Of a DNA stretch of 64,000 nt, positions 18,894 to 27,996 are shown piece by piece; positions within the stretch are counted from its first letter, which is position 1, and the number at the start of each line of letters is the position of its first letter. This DNA comes from Paludibacteraceae bacterium (GTDB taxonomy: Bacteria; Bacteroidota; Bacteroidia; Bacteroidales; Paludibacteraceae). The notes under the pieces were generated by a model. It made no database searches, was not told the origin of the DNA, and was given only the letters and a program-made list of their open reading frames with translations. The translations under genes and the position numbers were made by a program. The stretch lies in contig JAKSLB010000001.1 of assembly GCA_024401435.1 (NCBI GenBank), positions 1 to 64,000 on the forward strand, given 5' to 3'.

Positions 18894-19526
18894 ATGGCAT
18901 CCACACGAAAAAAAACAAATACAAGGAGACGGTCAAGTTCCAAGAATTATGTTACCGAAGAAATGGTTAGGAGTCCATGGTTTTGGGTAGGGCTTGTCAT
19001 TTTAGGATTAGTTTACTTTTTCTTCCTCCGTGACAAAAAAGACGACACGAAAAAAGCAACCATAGATGACGCACAAACTTGCATTACATCTATCAAGGAA
19101 ATATCCGAATGGGAGTTTCTCACACTTCAACTAGAAGAATTTGTTGACACAACCATCAATAAGAAATTATCAACTGCACAATCAGCAAAGATTTACACCG
19201 GTACAGCCAGATTAGGTATTAACACTAAAAAGGCGAACAAGAACTGGATTGTATGTGAAGGGAACAAAGCAACGATTACACTCCCTGCCATTGAAATTTT
19301 AGACAAGGCAATAGTCGATGACACTCAAACCAGAACTTTCTTTGAGGAAGGGAACATCAGTGCGACTGTCAAAGAGAAGATGTTGCAAAATGCCAAACGA
19401 AAAATGAAAGCAACGGCTAGCAAAAAAGAAAACATAGCTATTGCAGAAAAAAATGCAAAAGCTGAATTCAAAAATATATTTACCGCATTAGGTTACAAAA
19501 CTGTTAAAATAACATTCAAGGAATAA
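18894..19526 (+). CDS. DUF4230 membrane-anchored protein
   Basis: A 210-residue protein with a basic N-terminus (about 20 residues of Arg/Lys/Ser), one transmembrane segment at about 26-46 (PWFWVGLVILGLVYFFFL) and a DUF4230 domain outside (about 55-208). It is a diverged paralogue of the preceding lipoprotein, seven bases downstream of it. Its stop codon shares one base with the next ATG (taATG), indicating coupled translation. No role has been assigned to DUF4230 in polyene clusters. Confidence 0.8.
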   Translation: MASTRKKTNTRRRSSSKNYVTEEMVRSPWFWVGLVILGLVYFFFLRDKKDDTKKATIDDAQTCITSIKEISEWEFLTLQLEEFVDTTINKKLSTAQSAKIYTGTARLGINTKKANKNWIVCEGNKATITLPAIEILDKAIVDDTQTRTFFEEGNISATVKEKMLQNAKRKMKATASKKENIAIAEKNAKAEFKNIFTALGYKTVKITFKE

Positions 19527-20152
19527 TGGCTGAACTATTTATACAATCGGCAGTTAGGATAACTTCGGATCAAGTCTGGGTAGATGGAGAAAAGATATCT
19601 ATCAAAAAAGAGGAAGAAGTTTCTTGGTTAACGAATATTTACCGGAATCTCGACATTCAGTATCCTAAATTTTTCAAGATGGACAATCTTTGCAAAGCGG
19701 GTTTTTTAGCTGCAGAGATGCTTATGGGAAAGAGTGGCTTAGAGCCAACAGAAGAGAAAAGAGACTGGTCGGTTTTACTTTTTAATCGATCTTCCTCTTT
19801 GGATAATGACCAATCCTATCAACAAACAATAGCAGATTCAGCCAACTATTTTCCTAGTCCAGCTGTGTTTGTCTACACTCTGTCCAACATTGTAACAGGA
19901 GAGATTGCCATTCGGAATAAAATTATGGGTGAAAGTTGCTCATATATTATGGACAATTTTGACGCAGATATCTTGTATGAAACCGGATTAATCGGATTAT
20001 CAGAAGGGAAAGGAATAGATCATTTGTTAATTGGTTGGGTTGAATTTTTAGACGATACCTGTGACGTACTTTTGTTTCATGTTACCAAAGAAAAAAATGG
20101 CAAGACCATTTGTCCATGGAATAATGTTGGCATAAAAAAATTTTTTTTATAA
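19526..20152 (+). CDS. Ketoacyl-synt_2 (PF13723-like) protein, chain-length-factor-type
   Basis: A 208-residue protein that resembles a lone N-terminal ketoacyl synthase half, of the type found in aryl-polyene clusters. Its hallmark is FVYTLSNIVTGEIAIRNKIMGE at about 113-134, where the ketosynthase nucleophile helix would be; there is no catalytic Cys at that place. It overlaps the upstream gene by one base. The stop codon lies inside the -7 box of the promoter for the ACP gene. It is probably a structural or regulatory partner of the polyene synthase; this is inferred. Confidence 0.75.
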   Translation: MAELFIQSAVRITSDQVWVDGEKISIKKEEEVSWLTNIYRNLDIQYPKFFKMDNLCKAGFLAAEMLMGKSGLEPTEEKRDWSVLLFNRSSSLDNDQSYQQTIADSANYFPSPAVFVYTLSNIVTGEIAIRNKIMGESCSYIMDNFDADILYETGLIGLSEGKGIDHLLIGWVEFLDDTCDVLLFHVTKEKNGKTICPWNNVGIKKFFL

Positions 20153-20157
20153 CTTTG
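20127..20157 (+). promoter_or_regulatory. Internal promoter for the ACP-ketosynthase genes
   Basis: TTGG (20127-20130), a 19-nt spacer and TAACTTTG (20150-20157) match the Bacteroidota consensus. The TAA stop of the upstream gene (20150-20152) forms part of the -7 box. It lies 24 nt before the ACP start. Confidence 0.7.
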
Positions 20158-20181
20158 TGCACAAATTAAACATAGTAAGAT

Positions 20182-20439
20182 ATGGACTCTTTAATACAAG
20201 AATTGAAAGAAGAAATCATCCAATCGCTCAATTTGGAAGATATGAAGCCAGAAGACATTGATGCCAACGCGCCTCTTTTCGGAGAAGGTTTAGGGTTGGA
20301 TTCCATTGATGCATTAGAATTAATCGTATTAATGGAACGTAATTATGGTATCAAGTTAAACAATGCCAACGAAGGGAAAGAAATTTTCAAATCCATTCAA
20401 GTAATGGCTGATTATATTTCAAAAAACAGAACCAAATAA
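20182..20439 (+). CDS. Acyl carrier protein
   Basis: An 85-residue ACP with the phosphopantetheine attachment site S41 in GLGLDSIDALELIVLMER. The protein is acidic, as is normal for ACPs, and carries the growing polyene chain. It follows its own promoter and precedes a ketosynthase by 6 nt. Only one ACP is visible, whereas enterobacterial aryl-polyene clusters have two, so the second may be encoded elsewhere. Confidence 0.95.
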   Translation: MDSLIQELKEEIIQSLNLEDMKPEDIDANAPLFGEGLGLDSIDALELIVLMERNYGIKLNNANEGKEIFKSIQVMADYISKNRTK

Positions 20440-20445
20440 GTTTTG

Positions 20446-21639
20446 ATGACAGAAAAAATTGTTATTACCGGATACGGGATTATTTCCAGTTTAGGTTCTG
20501 GTGTGGAAAAAACAAGAGAAGCTCTGCTAAAGGAAGAAAAATCCATTGGCAGAGTTGCTCATTTATGTACGAAGCACACCGAGATTCCTTGTGGAGAAGT
20601 GAAAGAATCCGATGAAGAGTTGAAACATCAACTAGGAATAGGCAATGATGTTGTCATCACCCGTACGCCACTACTCGCTTTAATTGCCTTGAAAGAGGCT
20701 TTAGAGACCTCCAAACTTACCGATCAAATTTCAACAGCATTCATTAACGGAACGACAGTTGGTGGAATGGAAAAAAGTGAGAAATATTACAACGATTTTT
20801 TCGAAGGGAAACATACAGAATACATTGCAGCACACGATTGCGGTGCCGGCACTGAATTAGTGAGTCACCTGTTCGGTCGTTTTGATTTTATGACGACTAT
20901 CTCAACGGCTTGTTCTTCAGCTGCCAATTCTGTTATTTTAGGAGCGGACCTTATAAAAACAGGACGTGTTGATGCTGCCATTGTCGGAGGAACAGAATCC
21001 CTTAGTAAATTTCATCTAAACGGATTCAATTCTTTAATGATTTTGGAACATCAGCCTTGTCGTCCATTTGAGAAAAGTAACCAAGGACTGAATTTAGGCG
21101 AAGGAGCTGGATACATTGTCATAGAGCGAGAATCAGTTGCCAAAGCAAGAGGTGCTCATATTCTTTGCGAATTAAGCGGTTATGCGAACACCTGCGACGC
21201 CTTTCATCAAACCGCCACATCAGAGACCAGTGAAGGCGAATACAAAGCAATGACACAAGCATTGCACAAAGCTCATTTAGAAACTACCGACATCGATTAC
21301 ATAAACGCCCACGGTACAGGCACAGCCGACAATGACCTTCACGAAAGCATTGCACTCAAAAGAGTCTTTGGAGAGCATATTCCTCCATTCTCATCTACAA
21401 AATCTTTCACAGGTCACACAACAAGTGCTGCTGGCGCTGTTGAATCTGTCATCTCCATATTGGCACTACAACACGGGTTCATTCCTGCCAACCTCGGTTT
21501 TTCAGAACCCATAGAGGCAACCGGACTTATTCCAGTGAAAAAGACGATTCAGAAGGAGTTAAATCATGTAATGACCAATTCATTCGGATTTGGTGGCAAT
21601 GATTCTTCATGTATTTTTTCCAAATATCAACCATCATGA
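20446..21639 (+). CDS. Beta-ketoacyl-ACP synthase, elongating KS (ApeO-like)
   Basis: A 397-residue KAS I/II-type condensing enzyme. Catalytic residues are intact: C156 (STACSSAANS), H289 (NAHGTGTADND) and H324 (SFTGHTTSAAG). ATG 20446 is preferred to the TTG one codon earlier. The stop overlaps the start of the Cys-less homologue (ATGA), which is typical for a ketosynthase and its chain-length factor. With that partner it would extend the aryl starter by repeated malonyl condensations. Confidence 0.92.
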   Translation: MTEKIVITGYGIISSLGSGVEKTREALLKEEKSIGRVAHLCTKHTEIPCGEVKESDEELKHQLGIGNDVVITRTPLLALIALKEALETSKLTDQISTAFINGTTVGGMEKSEKYYNDFFEGKHTEYIAAHDCGAGTELVSHLFGRFDFMTTISTACSSAANSVILGADLIKTGRVDAAIVGGTESLSKFHLNGFNSLMILEHQPCRPFEKSNQGLNLGEGAGYIVIERESVAKARGAHILCELSGYANTCDAFHQTATSETSEGEYKAMTQALHKAHLETTDIDYINAHGTGTADNDLHESIALKRVFGEHIPPFSSTKSFTGHTTSAAGAVESVISILALQHGFIPANLGFSEPIEATGLIPVKKTIQKELNHVMTNSFGFGGNDSSCIFSKYQPS

Positions 21640-22685
21640 GTATTTTCATAGACAAAGCCGCACAGATTTCCATTCAACAACCACTCTCTAATGAATGGTT
21701 TACAAATCCTATGCAACCAACTGAACGTCTGTGCAAATTCTCGCTTCCTAATTTCAAACAATATCTTTCTCCTGCCACATCCAGAAGAATGGGGACTGCA
21801 TTGAAATGCGCTCTTTCATCCGCTTTGTCTTGTGTTCCGGAAGAAAAAAGAAGTAATCTTGATGGTATATTAACAGGAACTGGATTAGGTAGTATAGAAA
21901 ATACGGAAAACTTCCTTTTAGCTATGCTTCAAGGTGAAGAGGGTCTTTCCCCTTCCAATTTCATGCAATCCACACACAACACCATAGGCTCACAAATTGC
22001 AATCGCATTTAAATGTCACGGATACAATATCACCTATGCACACAGGGGAACCTCTTTTGATAGCGCATTATTGAATGCCATCATCAAATTCAAGCTCAAG
22101 GAATTCTCATCCGCTTTGGTCAATGGTGTAGATGAAATGACTGAAAAATATTTTCAATTATTCGATCAAATCGGTTATTGGAAAGATCGTTCCGTCACAA
22201 CCGATGATATACGAAACGCATCTTCTAACGGCTCTTTTGCAGGAGAAAACAGTGTAAGTCTGTTATTGACAGATCAAAAATCAGATGACACTCTCTGCGA
22301 AATCTGTGACACTGAACTCTTTTATTGTCCTACCGACCAACGTTTGAAAGAGTACATCCAAAAATTATGTAAAGAAAACGACATCCATCAAATAGATGCC
22401 ATTGTCATTGGCAATAACGGAGATGATGAAAACGACAAAGAATACAAACGTTTATGCGGATTCATCGAACCTTCTGCCACCCCAATCATCTATAAACATT
22501 TGTTCGGAGAATCCTTTACAATGTCTGGCATCGGTGTTTATGTAGGAGCAACTTGCTTAAAAGAAGGATATGTTCCAGCACACCTCACCATGAACAATTG
22601 TCAGTTGAATCAACTGAAATCGGTATTGGTGCTTAATCATTTCAAAAAACTAGATTATTCCATAACACTTCTAAAATCATGCTAA
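21636..22685 (+). CDS. Ketosynthase-like chain length factor (ApeC-like), no active-site Cys
   Basis: A 349-residue ketosynthase homologue in which the nucleophile region reads YAHRGTSFDSALL. Aligned with TACSSAANS of the upstream enzyme, the catalytic Cys is replaced by His136, and the usual GH..GAAG block is not present. It is therefore a non-catalytic partner that would set chain length in a KS:CLF heterodimer. The start ATG 21636 overlaps the KS stop (ATGA); an earlier ATG at 21609 is less likely. Confidence 0.82.
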   Translation: MSIFIDKAAQISIQQPLSNEWFTNPMQPTERLCKFSLPNFKQYLSPATSRRMGTALKCALSSALSCVPEEKRSNLDGILTGTGLGSIENTENFLLAMLQGEEGLSPSNFMQSTHNTIGSQIAIAFKCHGYNITYAHRGTSFDSALLNAIIKFKLKEFSSALVNGVDEMTEKYFQLFDQIGYWKDRSVTTDDIRNASSNGSFAGENSVSLLLTDQKSDDTLCEICDTELFYCPTDQRLKEYIQKLCKENDIHQIDAIVIGNNGDDENDKEYKRLCGFIEPSATPIIYKHLFGESFTMSGIGVYVGATCLKEGYVPAHLTMNNCQLNQLKSVLVLNHFKKLDYSITLLKSC

Positions 22686-23032
22686 GGCTTTTGCTTTTAT
22701 CCATTCTACAGTCTTTTTGTCTGGCTAGCGGACAATTATGCCTGAAACAAGCGCTTGTGAAAGCAGGCACCTTTACATGGTCATGGAATTTTTTTATTGC
22801 ACAAATAACCAACTGGTGGTTTCTTCTTGTCGGCATAACGATGGGAAGTGCAACCGTGTTGTGGTTTTACATTCTCAGACACTATCCACTATCATCAGCA
22901 TATCCACTCACATGTCTAAGCTACGTATTTGGAATGGTTCTTGGTATGGTATTTCTGCATGAAACAATACCTTATACTCGATGGATAGGAATCTTTATGA
23001 TTTTAATTGGTGCATATTTCATTATAAAATAA
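22679..23032 (+). CDS. EamA/SMR-like four-helix membrane protein
   Basis: A 117-residue protein with four transmembrane helices and features of the small drug/metabolite transporter group (CLASGQLCLKQAL near the start; a Pro-containing SSAYPLTCLSYVFGMVLG helix; HETIPYTRWIGIFMILIGAY at the end). It resembles half of an EamA transporter or the ArnE/ArnF type of lipid-linked sugar flippase. It overlaps the preceding gene by 7 bp. Set next to a glycosyltransferase, it may move a lipid-linked intermediate, but this is inferred. Confidence 0.78.
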   Translation: MLRLLLLSILQSFCLASGQLCLKQALVKAGTFTWSWNFFIAQITNWWFLLVGITMGSATVLWFYILRHYPLSSAYPLTCLSYVFGMVLGMVFLHETIPYTRWIGIFMILIGAYFIIK

Positions 23033-23034
23033 GA

Positions 23035-23400
23035 ATGGAACAAGATTACTTTTTTCAATTAGCGAAAGGTGAAGGAACGGAATACAATATTCTATTAAAC
23101 AAAAACCACGAATTATTCAAAGATCACTTCCCCGAATTTCCCATACTTCCGGGTTCCTGCAGTACCGAGATAATTCGAACCGCTGTTGAAAAAGAGACAA
23201 AGAAAAAGTGTAGACTGAGAAAAATAAAAAGTTTAAAGTTCATTCAGCCCATTATACCTAATGAAGTAAAAGGGCTCCAACTATCTTTAGCAATGACGAG
23301 TGAAGATGATTCTCGTCTAATTCATGTCAAGACAGCCATCAAAAGTGAAGAATTTATTCACGCAAAAGCCGACTTAATTTTTGAGCAAGACAATGACTAA
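23035..23400 (+). CDS. Hot-dog dehydratase (ApeI/FabZ-like)
   Basis: A 121-residue hot-dog protein with the catalytic motif H31-FPEFPILPG, which is the FabA/FabZ strand, followed by a helix (STEIIRTAVEKE). ATG 23035 is chosen because an earlier in-frame start at 22981 would lie inside the transporter gene and add 18 unrelated residues. It is presumably the catalytic subunit of the polyene dehydratase, perhaps paired with the protein at 16633. Confidence 0.83.
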   Translation: MEQDYFFQLAKGEGTEYNILLNKNHELFKDHFPEFPILPGSCSTEIIRTAVEKETKKKCRLRKIKSLKFIQPIIPNEVKGLQLSLAMTSEDDSRLIHVKTAIKSEEFIHAKADLIFEQDND

Positions 23401-24175
23401 CGAAGAGATAAAAACATATTTGCACCATCATAAAATCGGATTACTTATTCCGACCTACAACAATGACCAAACTGTTGAAAGTGTAATAAGCGAAGCATGT
23501 TCCTATTGTGACGACATCATTTTGGTAGATGATGGTTCTACAGACAAAACAAAAGACATATTATCTCGATGGAATGGGAAAATCAACATCGTTTCTTATC
23601 AAATAAACCGAGGGAAAGGAAACGCTTTGAAAGAAGGATTTCTAAAAGCAAAAGAATTAGGGTTAACACATGTTATCACACTCGATTCTGATGGTCAACA
23701 CAAATTAACCGATCTTCCTATTTTCATTGATGCACACCAAAAGAACCCTGATGCGTTTATTATAGGAAGTCGTTCTTTTGACAATCCCAACATGCCAAAC
23801 CAAAACACATTTGCAAATAAATTTTCCAATTTTTGGTTTAGGCTTCAAACGGCTCATAACCTACCCGACACACAAACAGGGTACAGACTATATCCATTGG
23901 CTACCAATCATTACATGACACCATTCAACAAACGATACGAAGCCGAATTAGAATTACTGGTTCGCAGTGCTTGGCGACTACTTCCTATTGTTAGCATTCC
24001 TATCAATGTCTATTACCCACCGAAAGAAGAGAGAATTTCTCATTTTCGTCCGGGAAAAGATTTCTTTAGAATCAGTGTACTAAACACATTTCTTTGTATA
24101 TTAGCCGTAATATACGGATATCCTTCTATGATTATCCGAACGATATATAGAAAATTTAAAGCGCACATAGAATGA
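23393..24175 (+). CDS. Glycosyltransferase family 2
   Basis: A 260-residue GT-A fold glycosyltransferase resembling dolichyl-phosphate mannose synthase-type enzymes. It has LLIPTYNN near 17-24, VDDGSTD at 45-51, the metal-binding D98-S-D100 in LDSDGQH, and a C-terminal hydrophobic segment (about 225-250). ATG 23393 overlaps the dehydratase stop by 8 bp, and its own stop overlaps the MMPL start (ATGA). It presumably glycosylates the polyene lipid or a carrier; the donor sugar is unknown. Confidence 0.9.
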   Translation: MTNEEIKTYLHHHKIGLLIPTYNNDQTVESVISEACSYCDDIILVDDGSTDKTKDILSRWNGKINIVSYQINRGKGNALKEGFLKAKELGLTHVITLDSDGQHKLTDLPIFIDAHQKNPDAFIIGSRSFDNPNMPNQNTFANKFSNFWFRLQTAHNLPDTQTGYRLYPLATNHYMTPFNKRYEAELELLVRSAWRLLPIVSIPINVYYPPKEERISHFRPGKDFFRISVLNTFLCILAVIYGYPSMIIRTIYRKFKAHIE

Positions 24176-27100
24176 AAGAAAAGCTCCTACATATTTATCA
24201 ATACTTTGATCAAAAGCCCAAAGCATTAAGAATCATTCTAATTATCTCAATTCTCTTGTTAGGAGGTTGTCTCACTGCTCTTCATTTTTCCGAAGATATA
24301 ACAGACTTCCTTTCAAAATCGGAAGATCAAAGGAAAGTAGCTGAAGCTTATCAACATATCAATACCCGAAACAAAATTCTTGTAAGCATTTCTGCGAAAG
24401 ATACATCCGATGGATTTCGTGACAGTCTTATCGCTATCGCCGACGAATTCATCGAAGATTTAAAAAAGCAAGACACTGAAAATCTAACAAGTGACATCTT
24501 CTTCAAAGTATCCGACACAGAAATCGCCGAAATGACCGATTTCATCGTGCAAAATCTTCCATACTATATGGATGAGAAAGACTACCAACGATTAGATTCC
24601 ATTCTCATCGACGAGTCGAAAATGCGTAATGAATTGACATGGAATCATGAAATGCTATTCACCCCGACAGGTGCCTTTCTACAAAATATCATCTTAAACG
24701 ATCCCGTTCATATTTCCAATCATATCTTGAAGAAACTGAATGGAGCCTATCAAGAAAATAAATTCAAACAATACAACGGCTACATTTTTGATCATACAGG
24801 AAAAGAACTTCTTATCACTTTAACATCTGAAACACCATCCAGCGAAACAAGTCGCAACCAAAGATGGGTGAATTCCATCGTAAACGCGAAACAAGATGTA
24901 ATGCAGAAACATAAAGGGGAATACGAAATTACCCATATCGGAGCTTCTGTTATTTCTTTAGAAAATGCGAATCAAATTAAAGAAGACACAATACTTTCAT
25001 CCTCTATTGCATTAATTTTCATTGCTATTCTTCTTCTCCTGTTTTACAAAGACATACGAGCCATAGGACTGATTCTCTTTTCCATTCTTTTTGGAATGTT
25101 ATTTGCCGTAGGCTTTTTAGCCATCAGTAAAGAATCTATTTCTTTCATATCCATCGGAATAGGTTCCATTTTAGTCGGTATCGCGGTCAACTATCCGCTC
25201 CATTTCTTAGCTCATTTAAAAGAAGGTCATACTCGCGAAGAATCAATCAAAGAAATTGCCAGTCCCCTTATTACAGGCAACATTACAACAGTAGGTGCTT
25301 TTTTAAGTCTCATTTTCATCAATTCAGATGCCATGAAGGATATGGGATTGTTCGCTTCTTTGCTTCTCATCGGAACAATTTTATTTACCCTTATTTTTTT
25401 ACCACATCTTTGTAAAAAGACACTTTTCAAAAAGCACAAGAGTGACAAACTTCTGTTTGGAAAAATTGCAAATTTCCAATTAGAGGACCACAAATGGTTG
25501 GTGATTCTTGTTTTACTTTTAACAATTCCACTTGTTTATTTCAGCACACAAACAAACTTTGAAACAGACCTTCACAAAATCAACTATATGAAACCTGAAC
25601 AACAGGAGCAATTAGATAAGTTGATAGAAGAAACTGAAAGCAAATATCACAAAACCTACTGTGTTTGCCAAGGTAAAACACGCGATGAAGCACTCGAAAA
25701 ATATGAATCCATTCGTCCCGTTCTCGATTCATTAAAACATAAAGGAAGAATTGTTCAAGAATCGGGTGTAAGCATATTTGCACCATCTCTTTCATTGCAA
25801 AAAGAGAAGGTAGAGCGATGGAACACTTATTGGGATAACTACAAAGAATTTTTTGAAGACGATCTAATTGAGATCGGTACAGAAATAGGTTTTGAAAAAT
25901 CCTTCTTCCAATCCTTTATCAACGCAATCGAAGACACTATTCAAGTCAAGGACAACAGTTATTTCAAACCGATTCAACGAGCATTAACCGACTTATACAT
26001 ATATGAAGACGCAGAAAAAGCATTCGTTTATACCATACTAGAAACGGAGGATGTGAATACGGTAGCGATAGAAACGACCCTCAACAATATTGATCCCGAC
26101 ATATACACATTCGACAATCAATCCTTTTTCACAAAAATGATTGAGAGTTTATCCGATGATTTCAACAATGTACTATTTATTTGCGCTTTCATCGTATTTT
26201 TATTCCTTACTATTTCATTTGGAAGACTAGAATTAAGTCTAATTGCCTTCATTCCATTAACCATTGGATGGTTCTGGATTTTAGGACTTATGAATCTCTT
26301 CGATGTTCGATTCAACATTGTCAACATCATACTTGCGACCTTCATATTTGGTCAAGGTGACGATTACACCATATTCGTGACAGAAGGTTTAATGTATGAA
26401 TATACCCACAAAAAGAGAGTCATCGCTTCTTATAAGAATTCGGTCTTGCTTTCTGCCTGTATCATGTTCATCGGAATAGGTGCATTAATCGTAGCCAAAC
26501 ATCCAGCTATGAAGTCATTGGCTGAAGTGACCATTGTTGGTATGAGTTCCGTTATCTTAATGGCTTGTCTTTTCCCTCCATTACTATACAAATGGTTAAC
26601 AACCATAAAGGGGAAAGCGAGACTTATGCCTATCACCTTTAGAAACTTAGGGTCAACAATCATCAGTTTCATCGTATTTTTCATTGGTAGTATCTTTTTA
26701 ACCCTTTTCGGATTTTTCCTTTTAACCATTGGAGGAAAGAGCGAATCTCACAAATTGACCTACCATAAAATGCTATGCAAAACATTCCGTGCTTTAGCAA
26801 AAGCAATTCCAAATATTGATTATCACATATCCGGTCTTGAAAACAATGATTTTGAAAAACCATCCATATTGATTTGCAATCATCAATCTCATTTAGATTT
26901 GATGTATACGTTATTACTGCATCCTAAAATCATTTGTTTAACGAACCAGTGGGTATGGAATTGTCCATTCTACAAATGGATCATCCGATATGCAGACTTT
27001 TATCCTATAACAGATGGTGTAGAGAATAGCATAGACAAATTAAAATCCGTCATAGATAGAGGTTATTCTATTCTAATTTTCCCTGAAGGAACGCGCTCTG

Positions 27101-27891
27101 AGGATTGTTCAATTTTACGTTTCCATCAAGGAGCATTTTATTTAGCTGAAAAATTCAGAGTAAATGTTGTTCCTATTCTCATCCATGGTGTGGGTCATGT
27201 CTTTCCAAAATCAGAATTCTTACTGAGGAAAGGAAGAGTTGACATAAAAGTTCTTCCATCCATCACACCAGAAAGTGAATTCAGAGGTATTCTTGAACCT
27301 AAACGAAGTGCACAACTTGTTCGTCATTATTACGAAGATGAATATGCCAAATTAGTGAAAGAGGTAGAAACCGTTGATTACTTTAAAGATCTTGTTTATC
27401 ACAACTACATCTACAAAGGTCGCGACATAGCAAGAGAAGCAAAGAGGAACCTAAAGCAAGAAGGTCTTACAGAGTGGGTAAACTCTCTACCAGAATCGGG
27501 CGAATACACAATTACCAATTGTGGACAAGGAGAAAAATCATTGATTGCCGCTTTGGTAAAAAAAGATCTCCATATTATTGCCACAGACAAAGACAAGGAC
27601 AAGATTTCCATTGCACAACATTGCACCTCTGTCCCTCAAAATCTTGAATACCGAGTTGAAGAAAACCCTCAAGACACCTCAAAAGAAAGAAAGGAAGAGA
27701 AGGAAGTGGGAAAGAAAGAGGAAAAAAGATCTATAATAGAGACCAATTTTTCTGACGACAAAAGCCAAGCAGAAGAAAAGGATCAAAAATTCGAAACAAA
27801 AACAAAAACACAAGCGGCAAAGCCAACAGAGAAAAAGAAAAATGGGAAATCCTCCAAGAAGGGTGCCAAGAAAAAATCGCGACATAAATAA
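24172..27891 (+). CDS. MMPL/RND exporter fused to PlsC-type acyltransferase
   Basis: A 1,239-residue inner-membrane protein. Residues 1-850 are an MMPL exporter: TM1 at about 20-38, a first extracytoplasmic domain, five to six helices at 280-410, a second soluble domain at 440-660, helices at 665-845, and GQGDDYTIF in the second half. A PlsC-like acyltransferase follows, with H904-QSHL-D909 and FPEGTRS at 970-976. About 1080-1180 may be a methyltransferase fragment (NCGQGEKSLIAALVKKDLHI, then ATDKD), and the last 60 residues are Lys/Glu-rich. It would export and acylate the polyene product. Confidence 0.88.
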   Translation: MKEKLLHIYQYFDQKPKALRIILIISILLLGGCLTALHFSEDITDFLSKSEDQRKVAEAYQHINTRNKILVSISAKDTSDGFRDSLIAIADEFIEDLKKQDTENLTSDIFFKVSDTEIAEMTDFIVQNLPYYMDEKDYQRLDSILIDESKMRNELTWNHEMLFTPTGAFLQNIILNDPVHISNHILKKLNGAYQENKFKQYNGYIFDHTGKELLITLTSETPSSETSRNQRWVNSIVNAKQDVMQKHKGEYEITHIGASVISLENANQIKEDTILSSSIALIFIAILLLLFYKDIRAIGLILFSILFGMLFAVGFLAISKESISFISIGIGSILVGIAVNYPLHFLAHLKEGHTREESIKEIASPLITGNITTVGAFLSLIFINSDAMKDMGLFASLLLIGTILFTLIFLPHLCKKTLFKKHKSDKLLFGKIANFQLEDHKWLVILVLLLTIPLVYFSTQTNFETDLHKINYMKPEQQEQLDKLIEETESKYHKTYCVCQGKTRDEALEKYESIRPVLDSLKHKGRIVQESGVSIFAPSLSLQKEKVERWNTYWDNYKEFFEDDLIEIGTEIGFEKSFFQSFINAIEDTIQVKDNSYFKPIQRALTDLYIYEDAEKAFVYTILETEDVNTVAIETTLNNIDPDIYTFDNQSFFTKMIESLSDDFNNVLFICAFIVFLFLTISFGRLELSLIAFIPLTIGWFWILGLMNLFDVRFNIVNIILATFIFGQGDDYTIFVTEGLMYEYTHKKRVIASYKNSVLLSACIMFIGIGALIVAKHPAMKSLAEVTIVGMSSVILMACLFPPLLYKWLTTIKGKARLMPITFRNLGSTIISFIVFFIGSIFLTLFGFFLLTIGGKSESHKLTYHKMLCKTFRALAKAIPNIDYHISGLENNDFEKPSILICNHQSHLDLMYTLLLHPKIICLTNQWVWNCPFYKWIIRYADFYPITDGVENSIDKLKSVIDRGYSILIFPEGTRSEDCSILRFHQGAFYLAEKFRVNVVPILIHGVGHVFPKSEFLLRKGRVDIKVLPSITPESEFRGILEPKRSAQLVRHYYEDEYAKLVKEVETVDYFKDLVYHNYIYKGRDIAREAKRNLKQEGLTEWVNSLPESGEYTITNCGQGEKSLIAALVKKDLHIIATDKDKDKISIAQHCTSVPQNLEYRVEENPQDTSKERKEEKEVGKKEEKRSIIETNFSDDKSQAEEKDQKFETKTKTQAAKPTEKKKNGKSSKKGAKKKSRHK

Positions 27892-27927
27892 ATAGTACCA
27901 ACAAATTGTATACTTTCGTAGGCAAAT

Positions 27928-27963
27928 ATTGTAAACTATATAAAACATTGTAAACTATATAAA
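27928..27963 (+). repeat. Two 17-bp direct repeats, 19-bp period
   Basis: ATTGTAAACTATATAAA occurs at 27928-27944 and again at 27947-27963, with a weaker third start (ATTGTATACT) near 27905. They lie between the MMPL stop and the GH16 start, close to two helical turns apart, and could be operator half-sites. Confidence 0.5.
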
Positions 27964-27996
27964 GGATAGAAAGATATCCTTGCAAAAACATCCGTC

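Noticed and set aside
22738-22962. 74-codon plus-strand frame inside the EamA/SMR gene
   Set aside because: It is an out-of-frame shadow of a clear four-helix membrane protein.
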